Shown: one piece after another, positions 45,501 to 55,458 of the stretch
Layout of the letters: each line of letters begins with the position of its first letter
Numbering within the stretch: the stretch's first letter is position 1
Assembly (NCBI GenBank): GCA_022559845.1
Contig: CM040126.1
Span: 49,594,458 to 49,658,457, forward strand
Source: Amorphophallus konjac
Lineage: Eukaryota > Streptophyta > Magnoliopsida > Alismatales > Araceae
DNA: 64,000 bases
Direction: 5' to 3'
Position numbers and translations under genes: made by a program
Notes under the pieces: model-generated
Databases searched by the model: none
Told to the model about the DNA's origin: nothing
What the model saw: the letters and a program-made list of their open reading frames with translations, nothing else

Positions 45501-45834
45501 CCCGCTCCATCTCATCGAGCCAATCACGAGCCGCATCAGGGTCTGCCTGGCCGCTAAAGTAAGGTGGATGGAACTGCATGAAGTCCCTCACCGCTCGGCC
45601 TGGCCCACCCCTGGCTGACGAGCCCTCACCAGCCTCTCCGCCGAACTGATGAGACATGAGCTGATACATGCCACGGAAGAAATCCTCGGCCCCCGGAGCT
45701 CTCGCAGCATCCGCGGCCTCGGTAGCTCCCGGAACTCTGCTATGCTCCTCCTGGTCCCTCTGGACCCCCTGCTGGATCTCCTGACCTCCAGCCGACTGCC
45801 CCTGCTGAGAGCGAGAGCTCCTCCTCGGCGTCAT
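42515..45834 (-). pseudogene. Chromovirus gag-protease-RT-RNase H, one frameshift, 3' truncated
   Basis: The start is MTPRRSSRSQQGQS at 45834. The first frame is open for 633 codons to 43933: gag core (RRWWSSEWKTSF), paired Cys motifs (CPRCGGTHPDRQC and CFRCDQPGHMACDC, about 44690-44790), a Gln-rich spacer, protease FDSGASHSFIS near 44490, and RT onset [14 protein letters not shown] near 44040. One extra T near 43942 shifts the frame. From 43961 the next frame is open through RT (FVDD near 43480) and RNase H (CTDASG near 43045) to 42515, where the pre-integrase linker is cut off. The frame then runs by chance into antisense LTR sequence. Confidence 0.9.
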
Positions 45835-45984
45835 ACTCGCTCCTGAAGCACAAGACAGAAAACACGAAAACGGCAAGGTCAATAAAAACGCACGATGCCC
45901 AATGCCAGCGTCACATGTACATCATCGTTGTGGACTAGTGGACCACTACAATTACCTATGATTCTCATGTAATTCCACAACCGC

Positions 45985-45996
45985 GCTCTGATACCA
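45985..45996 (-). other. Primer-binding site (tRNA-iMet type), minus strand
   Basis: On minus TGGTATCAGAGC follows the LTR end at 45999 after two bases. Confidence 0.85.
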
Positions 45997-45998
45997 GC

Positions 45999-48371
45999 TG
46001 TAACGACCCGAGAATCCGATTACCGGGAAGGCCCGATAACCCGAGACTCGCACCGCCACCCACGAGCCCGAAGACTCGGAAGGGTTAAAAGGATGGTGTG
46101 GAAACTACACAAGTATCGCAAGTAATTACAGAAATTAAACAGTTATAATATTAAGCAGGAGATAAATTAACATTTTACATGGTCCACGATAGAAATTAAC
46201 AATAATAACAATAGTCCACGACTAGTACAGTGACAAGAAAGGAAAGTACAACTACACAGGGCATACCCCGGCTCTGACCTCTGGCACTACCTCTGGGCAC
46301 CCGCACCACGCTGTGCTCCTGACGCGCTCCCCGAAGGTGGCGCCTCACCTGAAACATGGTGAAAACACGCAGGGAATGAGTCTCGGAACAAGACTCAGTA
46401 GGGATCACTCGAACCATGTCTCGTAAAACGAGAAACCACTACTCTAGCGGTAGGAAAGTACCTCGGAAAGGGAAGCCCTGTACTCTACAGAACTAGACCC
46501 TACGACACGTAAACCGACACACGTGCCACGGTACGAGAAGACCGAAACTCAACGGTCGAACCGCCAAAATCCGAAGGTCAGAAACACACGACTGACAGTC
46601 TGTCACTCCGTACTCGACAGGAGTACCACCCACTAGAAGCACAGTCGGTAGCGTCCCCTGACGTCTTACACCGCACCGCAGGTGAACCGCCTGACGTGGT
46701 AGGTCCTACCCGAGGCGCAAACACCGTACAAGTAACCACAAACAAGTGACTAGCTGGGGTCACGCCCGTCGACGTGGGTCCAACCGCCCCCAACCACGTG
46801 TGCACACACAGACCGCGCGTCCCTGGTCTGGCCCTCTGACCGGTTTTCCCCTCAACCGGACTCTGGCTGCAAGACGTGGGGCCCAACGGTAACCGGTCCA
46901 CAAACCGTCTCTAAAGGTCGGCCCGTACACCACTCCCCGGTGCGACTAGCACACGCGCACTAGTATGCTATGACTAGTGGAGGGTCACTGAAGGAGTAGA
47001 CTCTCAAACCAACGGAAAACGACGTCCGAACCTGACGAAGTACGGGGGCCGTCCCACGTACCATCACCATCGAACGGTGACCGCAGTCGGAAGAAAACGG
47101 ACACACTGCCCATGGCCAAACACATGACCAAGGCAACCGAAATCTCCGGACGTCCGAAGACACGGTCACGGAACTCCACGGGGTGCCCAGGACACACACA
47201 CGGCCTAAGGGGAACACCCGACAACGGAAAAGATCCCTAGCGCGACAAGGAAGAACGCGCTAGGACTCCCTAGCGCGACAGGGAAGATCGCGCTAGGGAA
47301 CCCTAGCGCGACAAGGACCATCGTGCTAGGTCCTCCTAGCGCGACAAGGCTAATCGCGCTAGGACCCCATAGCGCGACACGAACCGCCCTACTGTTCATC
47401 TTCTCCGATGAACGCGTCCCGTCGGGGCAGCGCGACACTCAAGAACGCGCTACTGGAGTATAGCGCGTTCTCAGTCCGCGCCCGAAAACGGTAGAAACGC
47501 CCAAAAATTCCAACCACGCCCCCATGCCTCCACAGGAGAGGGGGAAATCAAAGGGGAAGACCCCTGGGGACCCCTAGCATGATTCTAGGCCACCAAAACA
47601 CGAATCCAAGCATCAAATCCATAGATCGGGCGAGCTCTCCCCAAATCATGGAAAAACCCCAAAATGCTCAAACGATCCCCTCTCGGCCTCCCCGTGGCCT
47701 ACAAATCACGGGAATGAACGGCAAGAGACTAAGGAACGTCACCTTACCTCAGTGGAGCGAATGCTCCGCCGAATCACTCACGAATCACGAAGAACGCTGT
47801 TAGAAACCTCGCCTCCCCACGCTTCCCACGCTCGCCGCACACCCACGAGATCACCTCGCCGTCGCCCACGCGTCCGCGCCGTCGCCCTGCCGCCGTCAAC
47901 AGCCGGGGAGGGGTCCGCCGCGCCCGAATGGGAGAGAGAGGGAGAGAGGAGGGCGGCCACGGTTGGGGAAGGAAGGAGGAAGAAGAAGAAGAAAGAGAAA
48001 GGAGAAAAGAAAAACGAAAAGAAATGGGATTATATAGAAAATCCGATTTTTTGGAAAAATACTGAAAAATAGAAAAATATATTTCCGGAATCCTCGGAAC
48101 GCACCGATCGCAACGGTACCACTCGTGCCCGGGTGAACCGCCCGGTTCGCCCGCAGCGAGCTTCCGAAGAAAAACCGAAACACACACCGGAAATCGGAAA
48201 ACACACGCGGAAAAGCCGCGGAACGCCTCCGGGCCTCCGAAACGACTCCGGATCACGTCGATCCGAACACGAAAGATGTCCGAAACGAAATTTCGACACA
48301 ACAGAGCCGGACGCTCCAAAAACCAGATCCCGGACCCACGAAGAAGGATCCGAAAGGTCCATGATATTACA
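45999..48371 (-). repeat. 5' LTR of the inverted chromovirus copy
   Basis: On minus this 2373-bp LTR starts TGTAATATCATGGACC and ends TCGTTACA. The TATA-like box is at 48030-48036. The palindrome array (TCGCGCTA/TAGCGCGA units) is at about 47230-47475. It is the same subfamily as the fragment at 42090-42514 and close to 30503-32944. Confidence 0.88.
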
Positions 48372-48600
48372 TGGTGTGCCTCCGTTATGGGGAGGTACAA
48401 TAGGAGTGCGGTCATGCTCTGCCTGGCGATCGAGGAGGCCTTGGTATGCCTTCATCAGCAACTGATTCTGGTGGCACATCTTTGCCAGCTCGTTCGTGGC
48501 AGGATTCGGTGGAGTAGCGCCGCACGGTAGATGTGAGGAGGAAGAGGCCTCCTAGGAAGATCGTTGGGAGCCCGGATCCCCCTGGCGATTGCTAGTGTCA
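48372..48600 (-). pseudogene. N-terminal gag fragment of a Tat-like gypsy element
   Basis: Read on minus, an open stretch contains NPATNELAKMCHQNQLLMKA and YQGLLDRQAEHDRTPIVPP, a Gln/Leu-rich helical profile as in gag N-termini of plant gypsy elements. It is cut at 48372 by the chromovirus LTR, so it is probably the host element into which that chromovirus inserted. The rest of this host element was not recognised in the window. Confidence 0.45.
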
Positions 48601-48660
48601 CGGTAGTTTTCACAGGGTGCCAAGACTTTCTGTCCTCTTCCCACAGACATCGTCAAAAGG

Positions 48661-49440
48661 TGTAGAGGCAGAAAAGTGTTACCTCGACCTCGCATACACC
48701 TTCGAGATTTCTTTGGAGGGGGAGAGCATCTGGCTACCCCGAGAAAACCTACAAATGACGCGTCAGAAGGAGCTCTTGATGTGACCTCAGGGGACAACCC
48801 TCCGATGCTTAAGTCAGAGGTGATCGTGAGAGCAAAACGAGAGAGTAAGAGAGCTTGGGAGAGTGAGCGAATGTTCGGTTGAGTGGCTAGTGCTCAGAGA
48901 GAGAGCCGAGGTCTGAAGGTGATAGAAAACTCTCTGTAGTTGCTTCTCTCTGTGTGCGTAGGTGTCTAGCCCCCTCACTGTAGGTCCGTTTGGGGCCTAT
49001 GTATACTGGTTGTGTCATTGTCGTCCCTTTCCTGACTTAGCGATGGCGTGGTTAGTGGAGCAATGCGCTACTTGATCGTGAGATCATCCGTTGCCCACTT
49101 GCCCGTTCTTTAGGGAAGGGTGTCGTTGCATGCATCTCGACGACGTGGACGTGATAAGGTGTCCGTTGAGATAAGTCCAATGATCGTGGTCTCAATGCTC
49201 ACCCATTGGAGGATCTCACGGCATCCGGGACACACGCGTGCGAGGATCATGCTTGTGGGCCTACCAGTCCTGAGTGGGTCTCGATTGGGTCACGTTCTTG
49301 GTCCGTCGGTCGACTTGTGTTGGCCACCACGGACTTGGAGACATCGAGCTGTAGTGGATATGGTATTATTGGGCCGTGCTGGGCCTGTTGTATTTTTCTC
49401 TACGCAAAAAAATATATTTACATATGTATATTTGAGGTAT
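48661..49440 (-). repeat. LTR remnant of the Tat-like element
   Basis: On minus the LTR would end CTACA at 48661, followed after a few bases by GTCTGTGGGAA (plus 48638-48648), a block usual just after the primer site of Tat-group elements. It shares CCTCCGATGCTTAAGTCAG with the LTR at 54436-55140. The outer end is not clear and the right limit is approximate. Confidence 0.5.
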
Positions 49441-51000
49441 AAATCCGTTTTAGTTTCAACCCCTAGAAAATCATGTTCATAGGTTAGGTACTTATAGTGG
49501 AGACGATGAGAAGGGGAAATATTTTACGGATATACGATAGAAATTAACCATAAGGACATTTGTGGTCAGATAAATTAATTCGCACTCTTGTTAAAACATT
49601 TGACTTATCGTCCTTTGAATTCTGTCCATGCCATGAAGTCACGTGATGTCCACACCATGGCTTTTGGATGGATTTATTTTGCAGTCCATGATATTAACAA
49701 CCATCGATAGTTGCTAACTCACTAGCGCTAATGTGTTAATGCGTTAGGGCTAACGCAGGAGTTAAGGACTTGCCTGCTTCCCAACGGTTACTACTGCTAT
49801 TTTGGCTGAAAGACAAAAAGGCCCTTAATCGTTAATTACATTCAAATCTCACACAAGGGGAAGGTACAGCAGAGCGGGGCATTTGAGTAATTTTATTACA
49901 CAAATAGTCTTTATGCACTCTACCAGCCCAAACAAAATTATAGCTGTACATGTTATCTTTGCGAAAGCAAATGGATGTAGGACGGTGTGTCAGCATTGGA
50001 TTCCTTGACTTATGTTTAGTATGGGATTAAATCGAGGTTATTCTCATTTCAATCATATTCTTCGTTTAGTATAATAAAAATTGACGAGGATATATCAGAT
50101 TAATAAGAATAAAGATAACCTCAAATACGAGGTTAATACGGAGATAACTAATTCCAATAAAAAGTTGGAATGAGTTATCTCTCACCTTTAACCCCATTTT
50201 CTCTTCCTCTTCCTACCACCGTCCTCTCTCTCTCCTCCCTCCCTCTACATTTCACATAAAATAATATATTTAGTAATAATAATTATTAAAAAAATCTTAT
50301 TATTAATGATGATAGGTTAAAATTACAAATTTAACAATATTAATAATAAGAGTACTATAGATACACATATTAACAAATCCTATGGTACTATTAATTAGGC
50401 ATCAATAAGAGGGGAATAATTTTAAAATAATAATATCATTGTCATTAATTATTATTAAAAATAAAAAATACCTTAAGTACTAATTTTATTTGTGCTAATC
50501 ATAATTAATAAAAAATAATTAAGTAATATTTTTATTATTAAAAATTAAGATCATCAAATATAATTAATTAGAGTTATCATTAGTCGTAATCATAATTACT
50601 ATTATTAATTAAATATAAGTTAAAGATTAAAAAAACATCTTAATTTTAACTAAATTAAATGAAGAATAGCAATATCTTTTAACTCAATATAAGAAGGATA
50701 AAATAATTTATTTTTAACATTTATCCACGTTCTTATCCCTATTTTTTATGAAACTAATAATTTACAATTCCTTCGGGGTGAAGTCTCAACAAACGGTAAC
50801 GGTGACATCTTTGGGTGCATATTATCCAATTTTATCCATTTAGGACGGTAACGGTGACATATTTGGGTGCATATTATCCAATTTTATCCATTTAGGATTT
50901 TTTTCAAAAATATTGTCTTATAAATTTACTTGCGAAATTCTCTCCCTTATTTTCATATTATTTGTAGAATATTAAAGATTTTAAATTTATAGTATGGTGT
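49441..51000. other. AT-rich intergenic stretch
   Basis: No gene was recognised. The stretch about 50200-50760 is very AT-rich. An exact-spaced 52-bp tandem duplication is at 50793-50896. A segment at about 50010-50215 contains short inverted repeats (e.g. AACCTCAAATACGAGGTT) and may be an old miniature element, not proven. Confidence 0.5.
50793..50896. repeat. Tandem duplication, two 52-bp units
   Basis: ACGGTAACGGTGACATCTTT followed by GGGTGCATATTATCCAATTT and a short tail is repeated with one visible mismatch (CTTTGGG versus ATTTGGG). The near-identity implies a recent origin. Confidence 0.9.
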
Positions 51001-52250
51001 AAGAGAGAGCCGATCAGGCGGCAGAGCCAAGCGAGGGGGGAGGGGCGAGAAAGCGAGAACGCCGGGGAGCGCCGTGGAGAATCGCCGGCGCAGCGGTCGG
51101 CGAGGAGGGGATCATGAGGGGTGGGGGCCGAATCAGCGGTCTCTTCTTCCACCCTCTCTCCTCTCTATCGCTTCCTTCACGGCGTCTCGTTCGAGCGCAA
51201 TCGCGTTCTGCCATCTTGCCGGAGGTCAGTCTTCCAGCATTCTTATCCTCTCTCAGCCGTCACTTCCATCCCCTTTTTCTGTCTGCAGCCGTGAACTAGG
51301 GTTTTTCCGGGGGCCAACAGTTTTAGTATGACGTGATTGATGAGTGTCTGTTTGCGGCTGGTGACTACCAAAAGACTTGCTAATGATAGGCGGTTGTCAT
51401 GGGAGAACCCGAGGAAACTCTGCTCGGAGAACATCTCCGGGTGATGGTGAGACGGTAGTAGATAGCTGGAGTTCTTTTCCTGGACACAGTGTTGTGATTA
51501 AACTTCGGAAATCCAAACGTGTGCGCGCGTTCGGCAACGTTCTGATTATGTTCATTGTCGTAGGGAACGAAATGTTAGATAATTTTGTCTAGAGGCAGAA
51601 TGTAGGTGTCCTCGTGAATCGATTGGTGCTGGAAGAAATAGTGGGGTTCGGAAGAATTTATCTTGGGTCTTCTCCAAGTTTAGAATATTGAAGGTGGCTT
51701 CTACATGGGAATATTTTTGTTTTCTTCCTTTTTCCCAAAGTGAATCAAGTGGCCCATGTGAGAGGAGTTGTAGTTTTCTGATGCTTCATTGTCCATGGTC
51801 GGGGATTGGGGTTTAACGTGAGCACTTGCATCAATGGGGCTACAGGGGCAGCTCCAAGGAGTTAGAAATAGTGAGGTTTATTATCTTTATGTAGTCCGTC
51901 AACTTTATGGGGGATGTGGAGCTTTTTGATGTCCATACTTGTATTTCTTTGACCACTTGTTCTAATTGTGAAAACTGATCGATTCTTTCCGACCTAGCTA
52001 TTCTTTGGTGATTTTGGAGAAGAATCTTATTTTTTTCATGATCCAGTCTAGTTGCTTGATTAAGACAACATGAAAATAACAAAGTTGTACTCCTTTATAG
52101 TCAGAGAAATAAGGGAAGAATGATCCTTCAGTCTGAGTTAGGGTGGTGATGTGAAGAATTTATGGAGTTGTTCAAGTCTTGATGGGACGAAGGACCTGAT
52201 GTCCCAAACCCACCGGCTAACTTTCTGAAGACCCGAGTTCCTTGGGCATA
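51001..52250 (+). other. Possible 5' region of a LINE, or unassigned
   Basis: It begins with a GC- and CT-rich 300 bp that resembles a leader, with short decayed frames after it. No domain is recognised. Its position directly upstream of the LINE ORF1-like region suggests it could be the LINE 5' UTR, but this is weak. Confidence 0.25.
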
Positions 52251-54435
52251 AATCATTTTTTCTCTCTAGACTTTTCTAGAGAGAAGCTTTGAGGGTCCGG
52301 GGGGGGGGGGTTAGGGAGCAGGGTGATGCGGAGGGGAGGGTTCCCGAAGGTGGCCGTTGGTGTGAACCGGCGACCTCTGAGGGGCTTTGCCTTGAGAGGG
52401 GATCCCACACACCTGATATCCTTTCGGTCTGGGTCTCCAAGGTGTCTACGGTGGTTTTGCAAGAACCCGAGAGTCGGTAGCTGGTTGAACGGGGTTGGTG
52501 GGGTGAAGAAGGTCCAATGGTTGTACGTGGAGGCCCTCATGATTGCTCTGGTGGACGGCAAAGCAGGGGAGATGGGTAGGGGCTGTATCGATGTGACGCC
52601 GCTGCCAGCAGGCCTCATGCAAACCTGCGTTGAGTGGCTAAACAGGTGTGTTTGGGTGTTGCCGGTGGGAGAGTTACGGAGGAGATCGTCAAGCAGTTGT
52701 TGGACGGAGGATGGGGGTATGGTGGAGGGATGGGTGGTCTCTAGAATGCAACGTGGGGGGCCTCTTGGCGGTCACCCCTAACACGACAGAGGTGGAAGCA
52801 GTAGTGAAGGTTGGCTTCGTTCTAGCCGATGGCATCTTGCTTCGGCTGGCGAGATGGGGCATACGGAGGGGTACCCCAGGGGATGTCGGATCACCATCCG
52901 ATTGAAAGGAGTTCCATTGGTGCTCTGCGATGAGCTCGGCGCCTTGCTTCTCACTGGACGTTTTGGAGCAGTGGAATCGGGCTCCGTCAGGGTGTTGCCA
53001 CTGGGGGATGTGAACATCATGGAAGTGGAGGTTTAGGTCAACAACCCGAGGGTAGTGCTAGTTGTTATCCTTGTGGACGTCGGCGGCGAACGGCTGTCGA
53101 TTAGGGTGCTTCTGCGGCCGGCCGGGAGTTGTAGTGCAGTGGCGAGGATGGAGTTTGAAGATGGGTATGGATCTTGCAGAGTGGAAGGTTTGAATTTCAA
53201 ACCCTCGACAATGGCGGATCCCCCTATGGGCCAAAGCCCGGTTCAGGTCCAAGACAGGCAGACCTAGCCTTTAACCGAACAAGGTCATCAGGTACCAGTC
53301 TAGGTCCCGAAAGGACCTGTAACTTGCCCAATTCCAATAGCCGTGGGCTATGGGGTTTGTGGGACTTGGTAGTACTTATCCCTTCTGCCCGACAGTGGAT
53401 GCGGAGGCCCCCCCTACAGTGGCCGTCCGGCCTAGTCAATTGCAGCGGGAGCTTCTCCGGTGACACCCCAGGCACCGGAAATGGGGCGGTGGAGTCACCG
53501 ACCACTAGCGCTGCAACTGGCGGTACCCTCCCAGTCGGTGGCAGAGCTAGAGTGGCGGCGAACTTGCTTGACCTCTATGCGGCAGTAGACATGTGGGAGG
53601 GGTTGGCTCTTCCGGCACCAGCAGATGGCCCCTGCGCCCTAGTGGAAGACCTGTTTCTGTGTGCGACTTCTCCCAGTGCACACCCTTCGATTGGCTAGCT
53701 TCTTTGGAGCCCCATATGCCATCCCAACCAGTAGGAGGACAGGAGATTTGACTGTCGTCCCCCACGATAGTAGGAGACATCCCTTACGGCGGCACCTTCC
53801 GACGGCAAGGAGGTGAAGGCGGTGGAAGCTGGGGGCTCCTCTGTCTCTTTGCATGCTGTCGAGACAGTCAGATCTGCTCCTTCCGCCTTATAGACCCAAG
53901 CACCGCATCAACGGGCGCCAAACTTCGGCTCAAGTGGGGCCTGGGGCCCACCGGGTGGTGAAGCTCAAGAAGAAGGGGAGGAACTACTTTCAGAGGGGGA
54001 GGAGGCGATCTCGGAGACATTGGGAGGAGATGACCGGGGAGTAGTGGTGAATTCTGACGGGGTGCCCAATTTGATAAGGACTGTCTGGGGAGGGAGGAGG
54101 TGAAGGAGCTGGTGGGGGTCGTAGAAAAATTGACGGCAGCTCAACTGAGGGAACTGGCGGACAAAGTGGGGATCTCTTTTAGATGAGCGGAAAGGGATTT
54201 GAAGATGGGGGCTTTTAACAAAATTCAGAAGAGGTGGTGTATGAGTATCTTGAGGGAGACTAAGGGAGGGAGGTCACATCAGAAGGGGGATGGGGCGGGT
54301 GAGGGTGGAGGGGAGGAGAGGGACATCTTATTGTGATTATGAGGATCGTCTCGTGGAATGTGAGGGGGATGGGTGGTGAAGGGGCGTGATCTCGTGCGGC
54401 TCCTGAGCTGGGTAGATGATCACCGAACAGTGAAC
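52250..54435 (+). mobile_element. 5' part of a LINE (ORF1-like region and first codons of ORF2), cut by the Tat element
   Basis: At 54339 an ATG opens MRIVSWNVRGMGG, the hallmark start of the L1 ORF2 endonuclease. After a frameshift the next residues (RDLVRLLSW) fit the family. Upstream is a long GC-rich, frameshifted coding-like region ending in basic sequence (KKKGRNYFQRGRRRSRRHW near 53960-54020). The LINE stops at 54435, where the minus-strand LTR of the Tat element begins; its continuation would lie beyond that element's other end, outside the window. Confidence 0.7.
52320..54060 (+). pseudogene. LINE ORF1-like region, frameshifted
   Basis: Several plus-strand open pieces (52323-52781, 52854-53033, 53055-53264, 53174-53698, 53853-54041) together cover the region where ORF1 of a plant L1 is expected. 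A stretch IRLKGVPLVLCDELGALLL near 52890 and DVNIMEVEV near 53015 resemble the RNA-binding part of plant LINE ORF1 proteins (DUF4283-like), and an Arg/Lys-rich tail follows. The fit is by eye only and no intact frame exists. Confidence 0.4.
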
Positions 54436-55140
54436 TGTAGAGAAAGGGAAACGGATCAGGGGGCCCAGGGGAGGTTTCCTGGGGAAAACCCTCCGATGCT
54501 TAAGTCAGTAGAGCAATGGTGGAAGATAGGGAGGGAGGTAGAAAGAGGTGCACGAGATCCCCCTACACCAAGGTGGTGAAGTGGTTCCTGCTCAGGAGAT
54601 TTTAGGCGTGTATTACCCTTACCTTTCACTGGAGGGAGTCCCACTTTTATATAGTGTGCTCACCTTATGAGTCCCGTAAGCTGAGGAGTTTCAGGCGGGA
54701 GTTATGTCCTCATCGTGGGATCTTTACGTCCTCATCGTGGGATCTTTATAGCCTTAAGGGATCATGGATCCCTTATCCTCATAAACTCCTGCTCATAAAG
54801 GGCTCTCAACGGCAGCGTGGATAAGCAATCGTCGGTCGGTCCGAGCGTAAAAGGTGCCAACCCTGTCCGGGCGATAGGCATAGTTCGGATGAAGATAGGT
54901 CGGAGTGGGCGCTGAGCGCTTGCCTTTATCCCGATGAGGGGATAACTCGGGCATGGGTCTTCCTCCGTCCTGACCGATGCTCGGGCCTTCCGAGCCTAAG
55001 GGCCGCCGAGGAAGGATGAGATCCCGAGTAATCTTATTGGGCTTTTTAGCCTAAGTGGGCCCTGTGGGGCTGTCACTTAGATGAGCTGAGCCTCGTTTGG
55101 TCCTGATGGACCTAGTTTGGCTGCTCTTAGATGGGCTACA
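54436..55140 (-). repeat. 3' LTR of the Tat element
   Basis: On minus it reads TGTAGCCCATC ... CTCTACA, 705 bp, preceded by GGAGAGGGGGATTTC. A TATA box (TATATAAAA) is on minus at 54653-54645. It contains CCTCCGATGCTTAAGTCAG (plus), shared with the LTR remnant at 48661-49440. The low-coordinate flank (TGAAC) is LINE sequence. Confidence 0.75.
54645..54653 (-). promoter_or_regulatory. Predicted TATA box of the Tat 3' LTR
   Basis: On minus CACTATATAAAAGTGGGAC is a strong TATA match in the middle of the LTR. Confidence 0.55.
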
Positions 55141-55143
55141 GAA

Positions 55144-55155
55144 ATCCCCCTCTCC
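55144..55155 (-). other. Polypurine tract of the Tat element
   Basis: On minus GGAGAGGGGGAT lies three bases before the LTR start TGTAG. Confidence 0.65.
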
Positions 55156-55458
55156 ACTTGTCCCCCTCCTACTCCCGAGCTTTAGTAAGCTCGGAAGAGT
55201 AGCTGTTGGGGTTTTAGACCAGCGTGGCTCAGGTGGGTGGAGATCTGGCAGTGTTAGGAAGCCATGTGCCGTGGTCACCTGGGCCCGTAATAATGATGAT
55301 CCTGACGGATTTGAACTGAAGGGGCCCCCTTTTCTCGGAGGTCGGAACGACGCGCCGCCTCCCGCGTGGGGATATAGGCGTTGGGCGCTTGCTGTCATTC
55401 CAGACTTCCTCCGTCTTTAGGGTTTTGGCTCTCCTCCGTTCTTGTTTTTGGGCTCTTC

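Larger units (their letters stand above)
42515..48371 (-). mobile_element. Inverted chromovirus copy lacking integrase and 3' LTR
   Basis: On minus: LTR (48371 to 45999), primer site (45996-45985), gag-protease-RT-RNase H (45834 to 42515), then an abrupt end just before the integrase at the junction with the plus-strand LTR fragment. It is the least decayed chromovirus of the window. Its 5' LTR abuts a Tat-like gag fragment at 48372. Confidence 0.88.

Noticed and set aside
50010..50215. Possible miniature inverted-repeat element
   Set aside because: Short internal inverted repeats exist, but matching terminal repeats and a target duplication could not be established by eye.
52253..52618. Minus-strand 121-residue frame in the LINE ORF1-like region
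   Set aside because: It is a shadow of the GC-rich plus-strand coding region; no motif.
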